64,000 nucleotides of DNA, taken from positions 45,009-109,008 of the forward strand of contig CANQKY010000002.1 in assembly GCA_947624575.1 (NCBI GenBank). The letters run 5' to 3'. This document shows, in pieces, positions 1 through 8,515 of this stretch (position 1 is the first letter of the stretch; the number at the start of each line of letters is the position of its first letter). The stretch is from an uncultured Clostridia bacterium. Lineage in GTDB: Bacteria; Bacillota; Clostridia; Oscillospirales; Ruminococcaceae. The notes under the pieces were generated by a model, which worked only from the letters and a program-made list of their open reading frames with translations, was not told the DNA's origin and made no database searches. The translations under genes were made by a program, and so were the position numbers.

Positions 1-1320
1 CCGCGCCTTTCCTTCCTCGGTTTTGGCGAGCGTCCATGGTGTGGTTTCGTCAATATACTTATTGCTCCGGCGTGCCAGCGCGAAGATCGCGCTCAGCGCG
101 TCCGACACATGATAGGTCAGCATCTGCCGATCCACCTCGGCGACCGTTTCCGCCGCGAGAGTACGCAGCTCATCGTCCAGCGGTTGATACGCCTGCGGTG
201 TGGGGATCACGCCGCCAAAATACTTCTGCACCATCGACACGGTGCGGTTGACGAGATTGCCGAGGGTATTGGCAAGATCGGCGTTATACCGCTCGATGAT
301 CGTTTCATAGGTGATACTGCCGTCCTGCGCGAAAGGCATCTCGCTGAGCATATAGTACCGAATCCCGTCCAGCCCGAACTGCTCCGCCAGATCGTCGGCA
401 TACAGCACATTGCCACGGGATTTGCTCATTTTATCGGTGCCGAACAGCATCCACGGGTGCCCGAACACCTGCTTCGGCAGCGGCAGATCGAGCGCCATCA
501 GCATGATCGGCCAATAAATGGTGTGGAACCGCAGAATGTCCTTCCCGATCACATGGACGTCGGCGGGCCAGTATTTTTTGAAATTCTCACTGCTGCCGTC
601 CGGATCATAGCCCAGCGCGGTGATATAGTTGGTCAGCGCGTCGATCCAGACATAGACGATATGCTTCGGGTCGAAGTCCACCGGTATCCCCCATTGGAAA
701 GAGCTGCGGGACACACAGAGGTCCTGCAGACCGGGCTTTAGGAAATTATTGACCATTTCCCGCTTCCGAGACTCCGGCACGATAAAATCGGGGTGGGACT
801 CGATATATTCGGTCAGCCTGTCCTGATACTTGCTCATACGGAAGAAGTAGGCTTCCTCCCGCGTTTTCTTGACCTCCCGTCCGCAGTCGGGACATTTGCC
901 GTCCACAAGCTGCGTTTCGGTCCAGAACGACTCGCAGGGCGTGCAGTACCAGCCCTCATAGGCGCCTTTATAGATGTCCCCCTGCTCATAGAGCTTTTTG
1001 AAAATCTTCTGCACCACCCGCTCATGTGCCTCATCGGTGGTGCGAATAAAGTAATCGTAGGAAACATTCATCGTATCCCAGATGCGGCGAATGTCCCCCG
1101 CGATCCGGTCAACATATTCTTTCGGCGTGATCTTCTCCTGCGCGGCGATCTCCTCGATCTTCTGTCCATGCTCATCGGTGCCGGTGCAGAAAAAGACGTC
1201 CTCCCCCTTCATGCGATGGTAACGGGCGAGCGCATCGGTGAGCACGATCTCATAGGTGTTCCCGATATGCGGCTTCCGCGAGGTATAGGTGATTGCGGTA
1301 GTGATGTAATACGGTTTCAT
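1..1320 (-). CDS. metG: Methionyl-tRNA synthetase, 3' end outside window
   Basis: Class I aminoacyl-tRNA synthetase that charges tRNA-Met with methionine in the cytosol. The first 440 residues are present and the rest runs off the left edge. The N-terminus reads MKPYYITTAI and is followed by the class I signature in its HIGN form (KPHIGNTYE). A zinc knuckle built from CTPC and CPDC follows near residues 130-150, and KMSKS lies near residue 300. An anticodon-binding helical domain begins before the edge. The start is the ATG at 1318-1320, preceded by a GGAAGGAG ribosome binding site. The gene is transcribed alone, divergently from the nucleotidyltransferase gene. Identification is very secure; only the C-terminal extent is unknown. 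Confidence 0.96.
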   Translation of the reverse strand, partial: MKPYYITTAITYTSRKPHIGNTYEIVLTDALARYHRMKGEDVFFCTGTDEHGQKIEEIAAQEKITPKEYVDRIAGDIRRIWDTMNVSYDYFIRTTDEAHERVVQKIFKKLYEQGDIYKGAYEGWYCTPCESFWTETQLVDGKCPDCGREVKKTREEAYFFRMSKYQDRLTEYIESHPDFIVPESRKREMVNNFLKPGLQDLCVSRSSFQWGIPVDFDPKHIVYVWIDALTNYITALGYDPDGSSENFKKYWPADVHVIGKDILRFHTIYWPIMLMALDLPLPKQVFGHPWMLFGTDKMSKSRGNVLYADDLAEQFGLDGIRYYMLSEMPFAQDGSITYETIIERYNADLANTLGNLVNRTVSMVQKYFGGVIPTPQAYQPLDDELRTLAAETVAEVDRQMLTYHVSDALSAIFALARRSNKYIDETTPWTLAKTEEGKAR

Positions 1321-1374
1321 CTTCCATTCTCCTTCCGCACGCCACGACTGGCAAAAATATACTACCAACATAAT

Positions 1375-1403
1375 ATCCTACCGCAAATGCGGCATAAAGT
1401 CAA
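1375..1403 (-). promoter_or_regulatory. Sigma-A-type promoter of metG
   Basis: On the minus strand, TTGACT (1398-1403) and TAGGAT (1375-1380) are separated by 17 bp. The position fits a metG leader of about 50 nt. No T-box or other riboswitch fits in this short leader. Confidence 0.6.
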
Positions 1404-1452
1404 GAAATCCCTTCCCGCAAACCGGAAATTTTGAGAAGTGCAAAGAAAAAAC

Positions 1453-1482
1453 TTGCACTTTTTTGATGATTTGTGATATACT
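1453..1482 (+). promoter_or_regulatory. Promoter of the nucleotidyltransferase-kinase operon
   Basis: TTGCAC (1453-1458) and TATACT (1477-1482) have an 18-bp spacer. The predicted transcription start near 1489 excludes the in-frame ATG at 1486 as translation start and favours the GTG at 1522. Confidence 0.6.
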
Positions 1483-1521
1483 GAGATGTTTCATGACGAT
1501 AGAATGAAGGTGTGTGACAAA

Positions 1522-2439
1522 GTGACACTGTTGATTCTTGCTGCCGGTATGGGGAGCCGTTACGGCGGCTTAAAGCAATTAGACCCCATTCATTCGAGCG
1601 GTTCTTTTATCATTGACTATTCGATTTACGACGCGATCAAAGCGGGCTTTGACCATGTTGTTTTCTTAATTCGGGAGGAGCATCTGGAGCTTTTCCGTGA
1701 AACGGTAGGCAAACGGATCGAGCCTCATGTGCGGGTGACCTATGCGTTCCAGAAGATGGACGACGTGCCGGCATTTGTGACCATTCCCGCCGACCGGCAA
1801 AAGCCGTGGGGCACCGCTCACGCGGTCTACTGCTGCCGTGAGGTGATCGACGACGCCTTTGCCGTTATCAACTCGGACGATTTCTACGGACGGGACACCT
1901 TTAAAAAGCTGGCGGAATTTTTATCCGCCGACAAAGATGACAAGCCGCCCCACCCGTTTTGCATGGTGGGCTTCCGCCTGAAAAACACCCTGACCGAAAA
2001 CGGCAGTGTGTCCCGCGGCATCTGCGAAACGACCGCAGACGGCTATCTGACCAAGGCGGTGGAGCGAACCAAAATTCAGGAAAACGACGGAATCATTCAG
2101 TATTTTGAGGACGGCGTGTGGCATGATTTAGACAGGGAGAGCATCGCTTCGATGAACTGCTGGGGCTTTACGCCCGCATTCCTTTCCGCACTGGAAGAAC
2201 AGGTGGAAGCATTTTTTGCCGCCAATGCGAGTAAACTGGAAAAAGCCGAATACTATCTCCCCTTTGCGGTGCAGGAGCTGATCGAACGGAAGGAAGCCGA
2301 GGTAACGGTGCTTTCCACCGATGCGAAATGGCACGGCGTAACCTATCTGGACGACAAGCCGGCGGTCATGTCGGCGATCGCCGACATGATTGAGAAGGGA
2401 GAGTACCCCGAAAATCTCTGGTCGGAAGGAGAAGGCTGA
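1522..2439 (+). CDS. Sugar-phosphate nucleotidyltransferase
   Basis: About 305 residues of the Rossmann-like NTP-transferase superfamily (GlmU/RfbA-like N-terminal fold). The nucleotide-binding loop LAAGMGSRYGGLKQ lies at the very N-terminus, and NSDDFYGRD supplies the metal-binding Asp pair near residue 115. The GTG at 1522 is chosen because GAAGGTG (1506-1512) sits 9 nt upstream; an ATG at 1504 is the alternative. The next gene starts one base after the stop and encodes a NahK-like anomeric sugar kinase. By context the enzyme probably activates the resulting N-acetylhexosamine 1-phosphate to a UDP-sugar, as in lacto-N-biose/mucin sugar salvage. The exact sugar and nucleotide cannot be read from the sequence. 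Confidence 0.8.
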   Translation: MTLLILAAGMGSRYGGLKQLDPIHSSGSFIIDYSIYDAIKAGFDHVVFLIREEHLELFRETVGKRIEPHVRVTYAFQKMDDVPAFVTIPADRQKPWGTAHAVYCCREVIDDAFAVINSDDFYGRDTFKKLAEFLSADKDDKPPHPFCMVGFRLKNTLTENGSVSRGICETTADGYLTKAVERTKIQENDGIIQYFEDGVWHDLDRESIASMNCWGFTPAFLSALEEQVEAFFAANASKLEKAEYYLPFAVQELIERKEAEVTVLSTDAKWHGVTYLDDKPAVMSAIADMIEKGEYPENLWSEGEG

Positions 2440-2440
2440 T

Positions 2441-3547
2441 ATGACCTCGATCATACAAAATATTGTGCGCCAATTCAGATTTCAGGGTGAATTTATCTTC
2501 ATCGAGCGGTTTGGAAACGGACACATCAACGGCACTTTTGCCGTTTATTTCAAAACCAGGACCAATCACCCTGTCCGGTATATTTTACAGATCATCAACA
2601 CCAATGTGTTTAAGCGTCCGGATCAGGTCATGTCCAATGTGAACGAGGTGACCCGCTTCCTCAAGGCGAAGATCACCGAGGCGGGCGGCGACCCGATGCG
2701 GGAAACGCTCAGCCCGATCCTGACTCAGGACGGCAAGCTGTACTACGAGGACAAAAACGGCTCCTTCTGGCGGGCGTACACCTTTATCGACGATGCCGCC
2801 TGCTACGAGACGATCACCTCCCCCGAACTGTTTTACAAGGTGGGCAAGGCGTTCGGTAAATTTCAGAATATGCTTGCCGATTTTCCGGTCGACAAGCTCT
2901 ATGACACCATTCCCCGTTTCCACGACACCGTCAAGCGGTATGAGGACTTAGAAGCCGCGATCGCCGCCGACCCGAAAAAGCGCGCCGCTTCGGTCAAAGA
3001 TGAGATCGAATTTGTGCGGGAGCGGAAAGCGGACTGCGGTGTGGTGCTGGAACTGATCGAAAAGGGCGAGGTGCTTCGACGGGTCACCCACAACGACACC
3101 AAGCTCAACAATGTGATGATCGACAACAAAACCGGCGACGGCATCTGCGTCATTGATTTGGACACCGTTATGCAGGGTAGCGCCCTTTACGATTTCGGGG
3201 ACAGTGTCCGGTTCGGCGCTTCCTCGGCGGCGGAAGATGAGCCGGACATCTCCAAGGTCTATATGGACATCAGCCTGTTTGACGAGTACACAAGGGGCTT
3301 TCTCAAAGAGGTCAGGCATTCGCTGACCCAAGGTGAGATCGACCACCTCGCCTTTTCCGCCAAGCTGATGACGCTGGAATGCGGCATTCGTTTTCTGACC
3401 GATTACCTCAACGGCGACCTCTATTTCAAAACCACCCGCCCGCGGCAGAATCTGGACCGTGCCCGCACCCAGTTCAAGCTGGTGGCGGATATGGAAAGCA
3501 AGATGGACAAAATGAACGCGATCGTGCACCGCTATGCCGGTATGTAG
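2441..3547 (+). CDS. Aminoglycoside-phosphotransferase-fold kinase, probable N-acetylhexosamine 1-kinase
   Basis: 368 residues with the APH/choline-kinase fold. The catalytic loop reads THNDTKLNN (HxDxxxxN) and the metal-binding segment reads VIDLDTV near residues 220-240. An FGNGHINGT nucleotide loop sits near residue 25. The family includes bifidobacterial NahK, which phosphorylates GlcNAc/GalNAc at the anomeric position; some databases label relatives mucin desulfatase. It forms a two-gene operon with the upstream nucleotidyltransferase, whose RBS-rich 3' end (GGAAGGAGAAGG) serves this ATG. The pair makes a kinase-plus-pyrophosphorylase salvage route plausible. Substrate assignment is inference; another sugar or an alcohol acceptor is possible. 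Confidence 0.75.
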   Translation: MTSIIQNIVRQFRFQGEFIFIERFGNGHINGTFAVYFKTRTNHPVRYILQIINTNVFKRPDQVMSNVNEVTRFLKAKITEAGGDPMRETLSPILTQDGKLYYEDKNGSFWRAYTFIDDAACYETITSPELFYKVGKAFGKFQNMLADFPVDKLYDTIPRFHDTVKRYEDLEAAIAADPKKRAASVKDEIEFVRERKADCGVVLELIEKGEVLRRVTHNDTKLNNVMIDNKTGDGICVIDLDTVMQGSALYDFGDSVRFGASSAAEDEPDISKVYMDISLFDEYTRGFLKEVRHSLTQGEIDHLAFSAKLMTLECGIRFLTDYLNGDLYFKTTRPRQNLDRARTQFKLVADMESKMDKMNAIVHRYAGM

Positions 3548-4032
3548 CAAACAAGCCCGAAGCCGTTTGGCTTCGGGCTGAGCGTCTCGGCAAAGCCGAG
3601 ACGCTTCGAGGGACAAACAAAATCGCTGCGGCTCATTTTACTCGCCTTGCTCTGTGTTTTTCCCCCGATTCCCCCTTTTCGTCGAAAACCGGCTTGGCTT
3701 ATGCCAATTCTGACACCGCCTGCGCCGGTTTTCTCTAGGGGTGTCACTGCGGCGGCACATGTCCGCCTCCGTGACGGATTATAAATTTTTCCGTTACTGA
3801 TTGCTTTTTTGACAGACTGAGCCCGAAGCCATTTGGCTTCGGGCTTGTTTGCGTATATCAAGTTGAAATACTTCGTTGGGAATCGCAAGAGGGAAAAGCG
3901 GTTTTGAATCCCTCCACCGCGCTTTGCGCGGTCCCCCTCCCTTTGACAAGGGAGGTTTTGACAAAGACAATAGCTTTCGGGCAAACCCAGTTTGTCCCTT
4001 GAAAGCGTGGCGACAAAAAGTCGACACGCTTC
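3548..4032. repeat. Intergenic spacer built of repeated palindromes and a dispersed repeat
   Basis: No credible gene is seen. The palindrome AGCCCGAAGCC/GGCTTCGGGCT occurs at 3554-3579 and again at 3820-3845; the flanks of the two copies match in inverted orientation. A second hairpin, GCGTCTCGGC/GCCGAGACGC (3582-3604), is followed by TTCGAGGGACAAA. A divergent inverted version of that hairpin-plus-tail module lies at about 3986-4031. A 73-nt block at 3898-3970 recurs almost identically at 47993-48066. The hairpins probably terminate the convergent kinase and typA transcripts. Confidence 0.75.
3554..3579. terminator. Palindromic hairpin after the kinase gene
   Basis: Perfect 11-bp arms (3554-3564 and 3569-3579) lie 6 nt after the stop codon. 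There is no clear T-run, so it may be an mRNA 3'-end stabiliser or a repeat unit and not a strong intrinsic terminator. Confidence 0.5.
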
Positions 4033-5853
4033 TTATTTTTTCGCGGCGCGCTGCTTTGCACGCTGCACATTGTCGAGAATCTGCTTGCGGATCCGGTAAT
4101 TCTTCGGCGTAACCTCCAGAATTTCGTCCTCCGCCAGAAATTCGATGCACTCCTCCAGGCTCATCTGACGGTAGGGTATCAGCCGCAGCGCATCGTCCGA
4201 GCCGGAAGCGCGGGTGTTGGTCAGATGCTTCTTTTTGCAGACATTGACATTGATATCCTCCGACTTTGGGGAGCTGCCCACCACCATGCCCTCATAGACG
4301 GGGGTGGACGGTCCGATGAACAGCGTACCACGCTCTTGTGCGTTGAATAAGCCGTAAGGCACCGCCGTTCCCGTTTCAAACGCGACCAGCGAGCCGTTTG
4401 CTCGGGTGGGAATATCCCCCTTATACGGCTCGTACTTTTCAAACACCGCGTTTAATATCCCCTCTCCTCTGGTATCGGTCAGAAACTCACTGCGATACCC
4501 GAACAAGCCGCGGGACGGGATCAAAAACTCCATTCTCATACGGGAGCCCTGCGGGTCCATTTGAACAAGCTCCGCTTTCCTCCCGCCCATCTTCTCCATG
4601 ACCGAGCCGACGCACTCCTCCGGCACATCAATGACAAGCCGCTCCACCGGCTCGCATTTCACACCGTCTATCTTCTTATACAGCACTCTGGGGGTGCTGA
4701 CCGAAAACTCATACCCCTCACGGCGCATCGTTTCGATCAGAATGGACAGGTGCATCTCGCCCCGTCCGCTGACATGATAGGCGTCCGAGCCGTCCTCCGC
4801 CTTGACGCGAAGGGAAACGTCTTTGAGCAGCTCCCGTTCCAGTCTGTCCTTGATCTGGCGGGAGGTGACAAACTTCCCGTCCTGTCCGGCAAAGGGACTG
4901 TCGTTCACCCGAAAGGTCATCTCCACCGTCGGTTCGCTGATCCGCACAAAGGGGAGCGGCTCAGGGTGATCGGGGTCGCAGACGGTATCGCCAATGGTGA
5001 TATCCGCAATGCCCGAAACGCACACGATATCGCCCACCTGCGCGGTCTCAGCAGGCGTGCGCTGCAGCCCCTCGATCTGATACATACTGACCACCTTGCC
5101 CTTATAGGCAGGGCGGCTTTGGTGGTAATCGGTCACGATGATCTCCTGATTCTGCCGGATCGTTCCCCGCTCCACCCTGCCGATCGCGATACGACCCACA
5201 TAGTCGTTATAGTCGATCGAGGAAACCAGCAGCTGAAGCGGACCCGTTTCGTCCCCCTCCGGCGCCGGAATATAATCCAAAATAGTGTCGAACAGCGGTG
5301 TGAGGTCGGTCCCCTTTACATTGGGATCGCGGGAGGCAACGCCCTCCCTGCCCGAGCAGTAGATCATCGGGCTTTCGAGCTGTTCCTCATTGGCGTCCAG
5401 ATCGAGCAGCAGTTCCAGCACCTCGTCCTCGATCTCGCCCAAACGGGCGTCGGGACGGTCAATCTTATTGATCACCACAATGACCCGATGTCCCAGTTCC
5501 AGCGCCTTTTGCAGCACAAAGCGAGTCTGTGGCATCGAGCCCTCCGCCGCGTCCACCAGCAGCACCACGCCGTTTACCATCTTCAGCACCCGTTCCACTT
5601 CGCCGCCGAAATCGGCGTGCCCCGGGGTGTCGACCACATTGATCTTCACCCCTTTATAATGGATCGCCGTGTTTTTGGATAAAATCGTAATACCGCGCTC
5701 CCGCTCCAGATCGCCCGAGTCCATCACCCGTTCGGCAACCTCCTGATTTTCACGGAAGGTGCCGCTCTGCTTGAGCATCTCGTCCACCAGGGTGGTCTTT
5801 CCGTGATCCACATGAGCGATGATCGCAATATTCCGCAAATCTTTCCTAACCAT
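4033..5853 (-). CDS. typA: Ribosome-associated GTPase TypA/BipA
   Basis: 606 residues, the usual length for the family. An EF-G-like translational GTPase that acts on the 70S ribosome during stress, low temperature and 50S assembly. G1 is [10 protein letters not shown]3 is DTPGHADF and G4 is NKID, followed by EF-Tu domain II, EF-G-like domains III and V, and the BipA-specific C-terminus. An upstream in-frame start at 5910 exists, but the ATG at 5853 ([11 protein letters not shown]) is chosen because it has GGAGGT 8 nt upstream and matches the family N-terminus. It is a single-gene unit with its 3' end next to the dispersed repeat block. Confidence 0.96.
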   Translation of the reverse strand: MVRKDLRNIAIIAHVDHGKTTLVDEMLKQSGTFRENQEVAERVMDSGDLERERGITILSKNTAIHYKGVKINVVDTPGHADFGGEVERVLKMVNGVVLLVDAAEGSMPQTRFVLQKALELGHRVIVVINKIDRPDARLGEIEDEVLELLLDLDANEEQLESPMIYCSGREGVASRDPNVKGTDLTPLFDTILDYIPAPEGDETGPLQLLVSSIDYNDYVGRIAIGRVERGTIRQNQEIIVTDYHQSRPAYKGKVVSMYQIEGLQRTPAETAQVGDIVCVSGIADITIGDTVCDPDHPEPLPFVRISEPTVEMTFRVNDSPFAGQDGKFVTSRQIKDRLERELLKDVSLRVKAEDGSDAYHVSGRGEMHLSILIETMRREGYEFSVSTPRVLYKKIDGVKCEPVERLVIDVPEECVGSVMEKMGGRKAELVQMDPQGSRMRMEFLIPSRGLFGYRSEFLTDTRGEGILNAVFEKYEPYKGDIPTRANGSLVAFETGTAVPYGLFNAQERGTLFIGPSTPVYEGMVVGSSPKSEDINVNVCKKKHLTNTRASGSDDALRLIPYRQMSLEECIEFLAEDEILEVTPKNYRIRKQILDNVQRAKQRAAKK

Positions 5854-6016
5854 GCTCAGACCTCCGAGTCCATATCGTCTACTCATCAGTATATACCCTT
5901 TTTCCCCCATTTCCTACCCTGTTTTTTCATTTTTTACCGTTATGACAGAATCGGTCGGATTTTTTTGTTTTCCTTCGTTCAATCTGTCCAGCATTTTTAA
6001 AAATTCGATTTTCTAC

Positions 6017-6045
6017 TGGACAACCCTTCAATAAAATGTTATACT
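6017..6045 (+). promoter_or_regulatory. Promoter of the cpsC-cpsD-cpsB-like operon
   Basis: TGGACA (6017-6022) and TATACT (6040-6045) have a 17-bp spacer. The leader contains a small GCTGCGG-TTCG-CCGCAGC hairpin before the ribosome binding site. Confidence 0.6.
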
Positions 6046-6114
6046 GTTGCAGGTATGTCTATGCTGCGGTTCGCCGCAGCCGCAATCACAAGTCTATTTT
6101 ACGGGAGATTCAAT

Positions 6115-6882
6115 ATGAACGAACAAATTCAGCTGCAGACCATACTGGTTCTGCTCAGGAAAATTTGGCTTTATCTTCTGATATCCGCCGTTGTATTCGC
6201 GGGCGCCGGTTATGTTTACTCCAAGTATTTTGTCACGCCGGTCTATCAAAGCTCCGCCAAAATGGTGGTGAACGCGGGTGTGAGCAAAAACGGCAGCGAT
6301 GCGATCACTTACAATGAGATTGCCGCCGCCACCCGTCTGGTCGATATGTATGCACAGGTCGTCAAAAGCGAACAGGTGCTGGGACCGACCAGTGAGCAGT
6401 TAAACGAGCAGTACGGCTATCACCTCAGCTTCGGCTCGCTCTACAACCGCGTCACGGTCACGCCGGTGGAAAACACGCCGGTCATGGAAATCTCGGTGGT
6501 GGATTCCGACCCGAACCGCGCCAAGCAGATTATCGACTCGATCATCGAGGTGTCTCCGCCCCTGATCGTGGAAATTCTCGAAGCAAGCAGCGCCAAGATC
6601 ATCTCACACCCCCATGTGAACAGCGTTCCGGTCTCCCCCAACACTCCCCGCAACATGATGCTGTTTGCCTTGGTCGGCATGGTGCTCTGCTTTGCCATCT
6701 GCCTGATCCGTCAGCTTTTGGACAACACCGTGAAAGCGGCGGAGGACATCACCGGACGGATCGACCTGCCGGTGCTCGGCGTCATTCCGGAGACGGAAGC
6801 CTCCGCCAAGCACAGCAGCTACGATTACAATTACGGTTACGATCATGACCAAAAAGGAGGGAACGATCATGCCGCTGTTTAA
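6115..6882 (+). CDS. Wzz/CpsC-type membrane adaptor of a tyrosine-kinase system
   Basis: 255 residues. A membrane segment near residues 15-40 is followed by an extracytoplasmic Wzz-like domain, a second membrane segment near 175-195 (NMMLFALVGMVLCFAICLI) and a short cytoplasmic tail. This is the layout of CpsC/CapA/YveK proteins, which activate a partner BY-kinase and set exopolysaccharide chain length. The ATG at 6115 (MNEQIQLQTI) is chosen over the one at 6055 because GGGAGA precedes it and the earlier ATG sits at the predicted transcription start. It overlaps the kinase gene by 14 nt. The tail is rich in Tyr/Asp (YDYNYGYDHD), which could contact or be phosphorylated by the kinase. Confidence 0.85.
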   Translation: MNEQIQLQTILVLLRKIWLYLLISAVVFAGAGYVYSKYFVTPVYQSSAKMVVNAGVSKNGSDAITYNEIAAATRLVDMYAQVVKSEQVLGPTSEQLNEQYGYHLSFGSLYNRVTVTPVENTPVMEISVVDSDPNRAKQIIDSIIEVSPPLIVEILEASSAKIISHPHVNSVPVSPNTPRNMMLFALVGMVLCFAICLIRQLLDNTVKAAEDITGRIDLPVLGVIPETEASAKHSSYDYNYGYDHDQKGGNDHAAV

Positions 6883-7654
6883 GCGCAGGACGAAAAAGCT
6901 CCATAACGCCAACGAATTTACCCTCAACAACGACAACGCTCCCTTCGCATTCCGCGAGGCATTCAACAGCCTTCGCACCAACCTGAAATTCATCTCCTTC
7001 AACAACCAGTACAAAACGATCCTTCTGACCAGCGCAATCCCCAGCGAGGGGAAAAGCTCGACCGCGCTGAACCTCAGCATGTCTCTCGCACAGGACGGCA
7101 AAAAGGTGATCCTGATCGAAGCGGACATGAGAAAGCCGATGATCCACGAGTACCTGCACATCGCCGCACAGAATAACTACGGTCTTTCCTCGGTGCTCAG
7201 CGGACTTGCCACGCCTGCCGAATGTATCGGGCGGCACCCGAGACTCGGCATCGATCTGATGATGGCGGGCGCCATTCCGCCCAATCCGGCGGAGATGCTC
7301 AGCTCCCAGCAGATGAAAAATCTGCTGGATAAGCTCAAGGAAAGCTACGACTATGTGATCATCGACTCCGCACCGGTCAATATCGTGACCGACGCCGTGA
7401 TCCTCAGCCAGTGGTGCGATGCGGTTCTGATGGTGGTCAAACAGAACTATGCGACCGTCAACGAGGTGCGCGCCGCGGTAGACGCGCTGCAAGCCGTGAA
7501 CGCCAATCTGGTGGGAGCGGTGCTGACCCAGTATATCGCCAGCAAAGCGAAAGGCGGCAGATACTACTATCATTACAGTCACTATCGCTATTACGGCTAT
7601 GGCAGCTACAACACCTACGGAGGTTACGGCAACCGGAAACCGAAAAAGTCATGA
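6869..7654 (+). CDS. Bacterial tyrosine kinase (BY-kinase, CpsD/YwqD-like)
   Basis: 261-residue cytoplasmic P-loop ATPase. Walker A is IPSEGKSS near residue 58, Walker A' is ILIEADMRKP near 81-90 and Walker B is VIIDSAPV near 170. The C-terminal tail holds eleven tyrosines in roughly the last 35 residues, the autophosphorylation cluster typical of BY-kinases. The start is the ATG at 6869, with AAGGAGG 8 nt upstream. The gene overlaps the adaptor gene at its 5' end and the phosphatase gene at its 3' end (ATGA), so translation is probably coupled. No glycosyltransferase, flippase or polymerase gene is nearby. Confidence 0.92.
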   Translation: MPLFKRRTKKLHNANEFTLNNDNAPFAFREAFNSLRTNLKFISFNNQYKTILLTSAIPSEGKSSTALNLSMSLAQDGKKVILIEADMRKPMIHEYLHIAAQNNYGLSSVLSGLATPAECIGRHPRLGIDLMMAGAIPPNPAEMLSSQQMKNLLDKLKESYDYVIIDSAPVNIVTDAVILSQWCDAVLMVVKQNYATVNEVRAAVDALQAVNANLVGAVLTQYIASKAKGGRYYYHYSHYRYYGYGSYNTYGGYGNRKPKKS

Positions 7655-8409
7655 ATGCCGACCTGCACACGCATATTCTTCCCGATATGGACGACGGGGC
7701 GACCTCGATAGAGGACGCCCTGACCCTTTTGCGGCGGGAACTGGCAGGCGGGATCGACACCGTTGCTTTAACCTCCCATTTTTGCACCGACTGGGATTCC
7801 GTGGACGAATATGTAACACGGCGCGACCGTTCGTTTCGCCAGTTACAGCAGGCGGTGCAGGAAGCGGGACTGCCGATCAAGCTGATTCCGGCGGCGGAGG
7901 TCATGTACTCCTCAGCATTATCCGATACCGATCTGACCCCGCTTTGCTATGCGGGTACGAGAACTCTGTTGATCGAGCTGCTCCCCAATGCTTATCCGGC
8001 GGGCTTCGAGCGGTTTCTGTTCCAAATGGGCACCAAGGGCTACACCGTTTTGATCGCGCATATCGATCGATATCCCTACCTGCTCGAAAGCCCTCGGCTG
8101 CTTTGCCAATGGGTGAAGCAGGGCTGTTGGTGCCATGTGAACGCAAGCGCATTGCTCTATCACCGGAGAACGCTTGCCTTTACCGCTGCCGCCGTCCGCC
8201 ACGGACTGGTACATCTGATCGCCAGCGACACCCACAGCATTGAAAAACGTCCGCCCCTTTTGCAGGAAGCCTATGCCCTGCTTCAAAAACACTGCGGCGA
8301 CAAACGGGTGGCAGAGCTGCAAAAAAATCCAGAGCGGCTCCTTTCCTCCCAAAAGCTGCTGGCACCTCCCCCGAGCGAGATCAAAAAACTGTTTGGCATA
8401 TACCGATAA
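7651..8409 (+). CDS. PHP-type tyrosine-protein phosphatase (CpsB/YwqE-like)
   Basis: 252 residues of the PHP metallo-phosphoesterase fold. The N-terminal metal motif DLHTHILPDMDDGA and a later SDTHS metal ligand near residue 190 are present. The family dephosphorylates the tyrosine cluster of the cognate BY-kinase. The ATG at 7651 overlaps the kinase stop codon. A strong terminator follows, closing a three-gene operon. Confidence 0.9.
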   Translation: MNADLHTHILPDMDDGATSIEDALTLLRRELAGGIDTVALTSHFCTDWDSVDEYVTRRDRSFRQLQQAVQEAGLPIKLIPAAEVMYSSALSDTDLTPLCYAGTRTLLIELLPNAYPAGFERFLFQMGTKGYTVLIAHIDRYPYLLESPRLLCQWVKQGCWCHVNASALLYHRRTLAFTAAAVRHGLVHLIASDTHSIEKRPPLLQEAYALLQKHCGDKRVAELQKNPERLLSSQKLLAPPPSEIKKLFGIYR

Positions 8410-8410
8410 A

Positions 8411-8440
8411 GCGGAAGATAGCTTGTCTTCCGCTTTTTTT
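8411..8440 (+). terminator. Intrinsic terminator of the tyrosine-kinase operon
   Basis: GCGGAAGA (8411-8418) pairs with TCTTCCGC (8426-8433), and a seven-T run follows. Confidence 0.9.
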
Positions 8441-8442
8441 AT

Positions 8443-8490
8443 TTGACAAGGTGGATTTTGACTGGTATAATTAGTTAGATAGCTAACTAA
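8443..8490 (+). promoter_or_regulatory. Consensus promoter with overlapping MarR-type operator
   Basis: TTGACA (8443-8448), a 17-bp spacer and TATAAT (8466-8471) give a perfect sigma-A promoter. Beginning at the last base of the -10 box is the inverted repeat TTAGTTAG-ATAG-CTAACTAA (8471-8490). Its GTTAG/CTAAC half-sites resemble those bound by MepR-like MarR proteins. Bound repressor would cover the transcription start, so autorepression of the marR-ABC operon is very likely. Confidence 0.85.
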
Positions 8491-8515
8491 TTATTTCGAC
8501 GAAAGGGGCTTTTAC

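Noticed and set aside
1321..1374. T-box riboswitch before metG
   Set aside because: The leader between promoter and start is only about 50 nt and lacks a T-box motif.
3379..3984. Several open frames across the end of the kinase gene and the repeat spacer
   Set aside because: They run through palindromes and dispersed repeats, overlap real genes in other frames and resemble no protein.
3548..4032. CRISPR array
   Set aside because: The repeats are few, palindromic, of differing orientation and unevenly spaced; no cas genes are present.
4561..5682. Long open frame antisense to typA
   Set aside because: Shadow of typA caused by GC-rich codons; no ribosome binding site and no recognisable domain.
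6115..8409. Start of a capsule biosynthesis cluster
   Set aside because: A strong terminator follows the phosphatase gene and the next genes are a MarR-controlled exporter.
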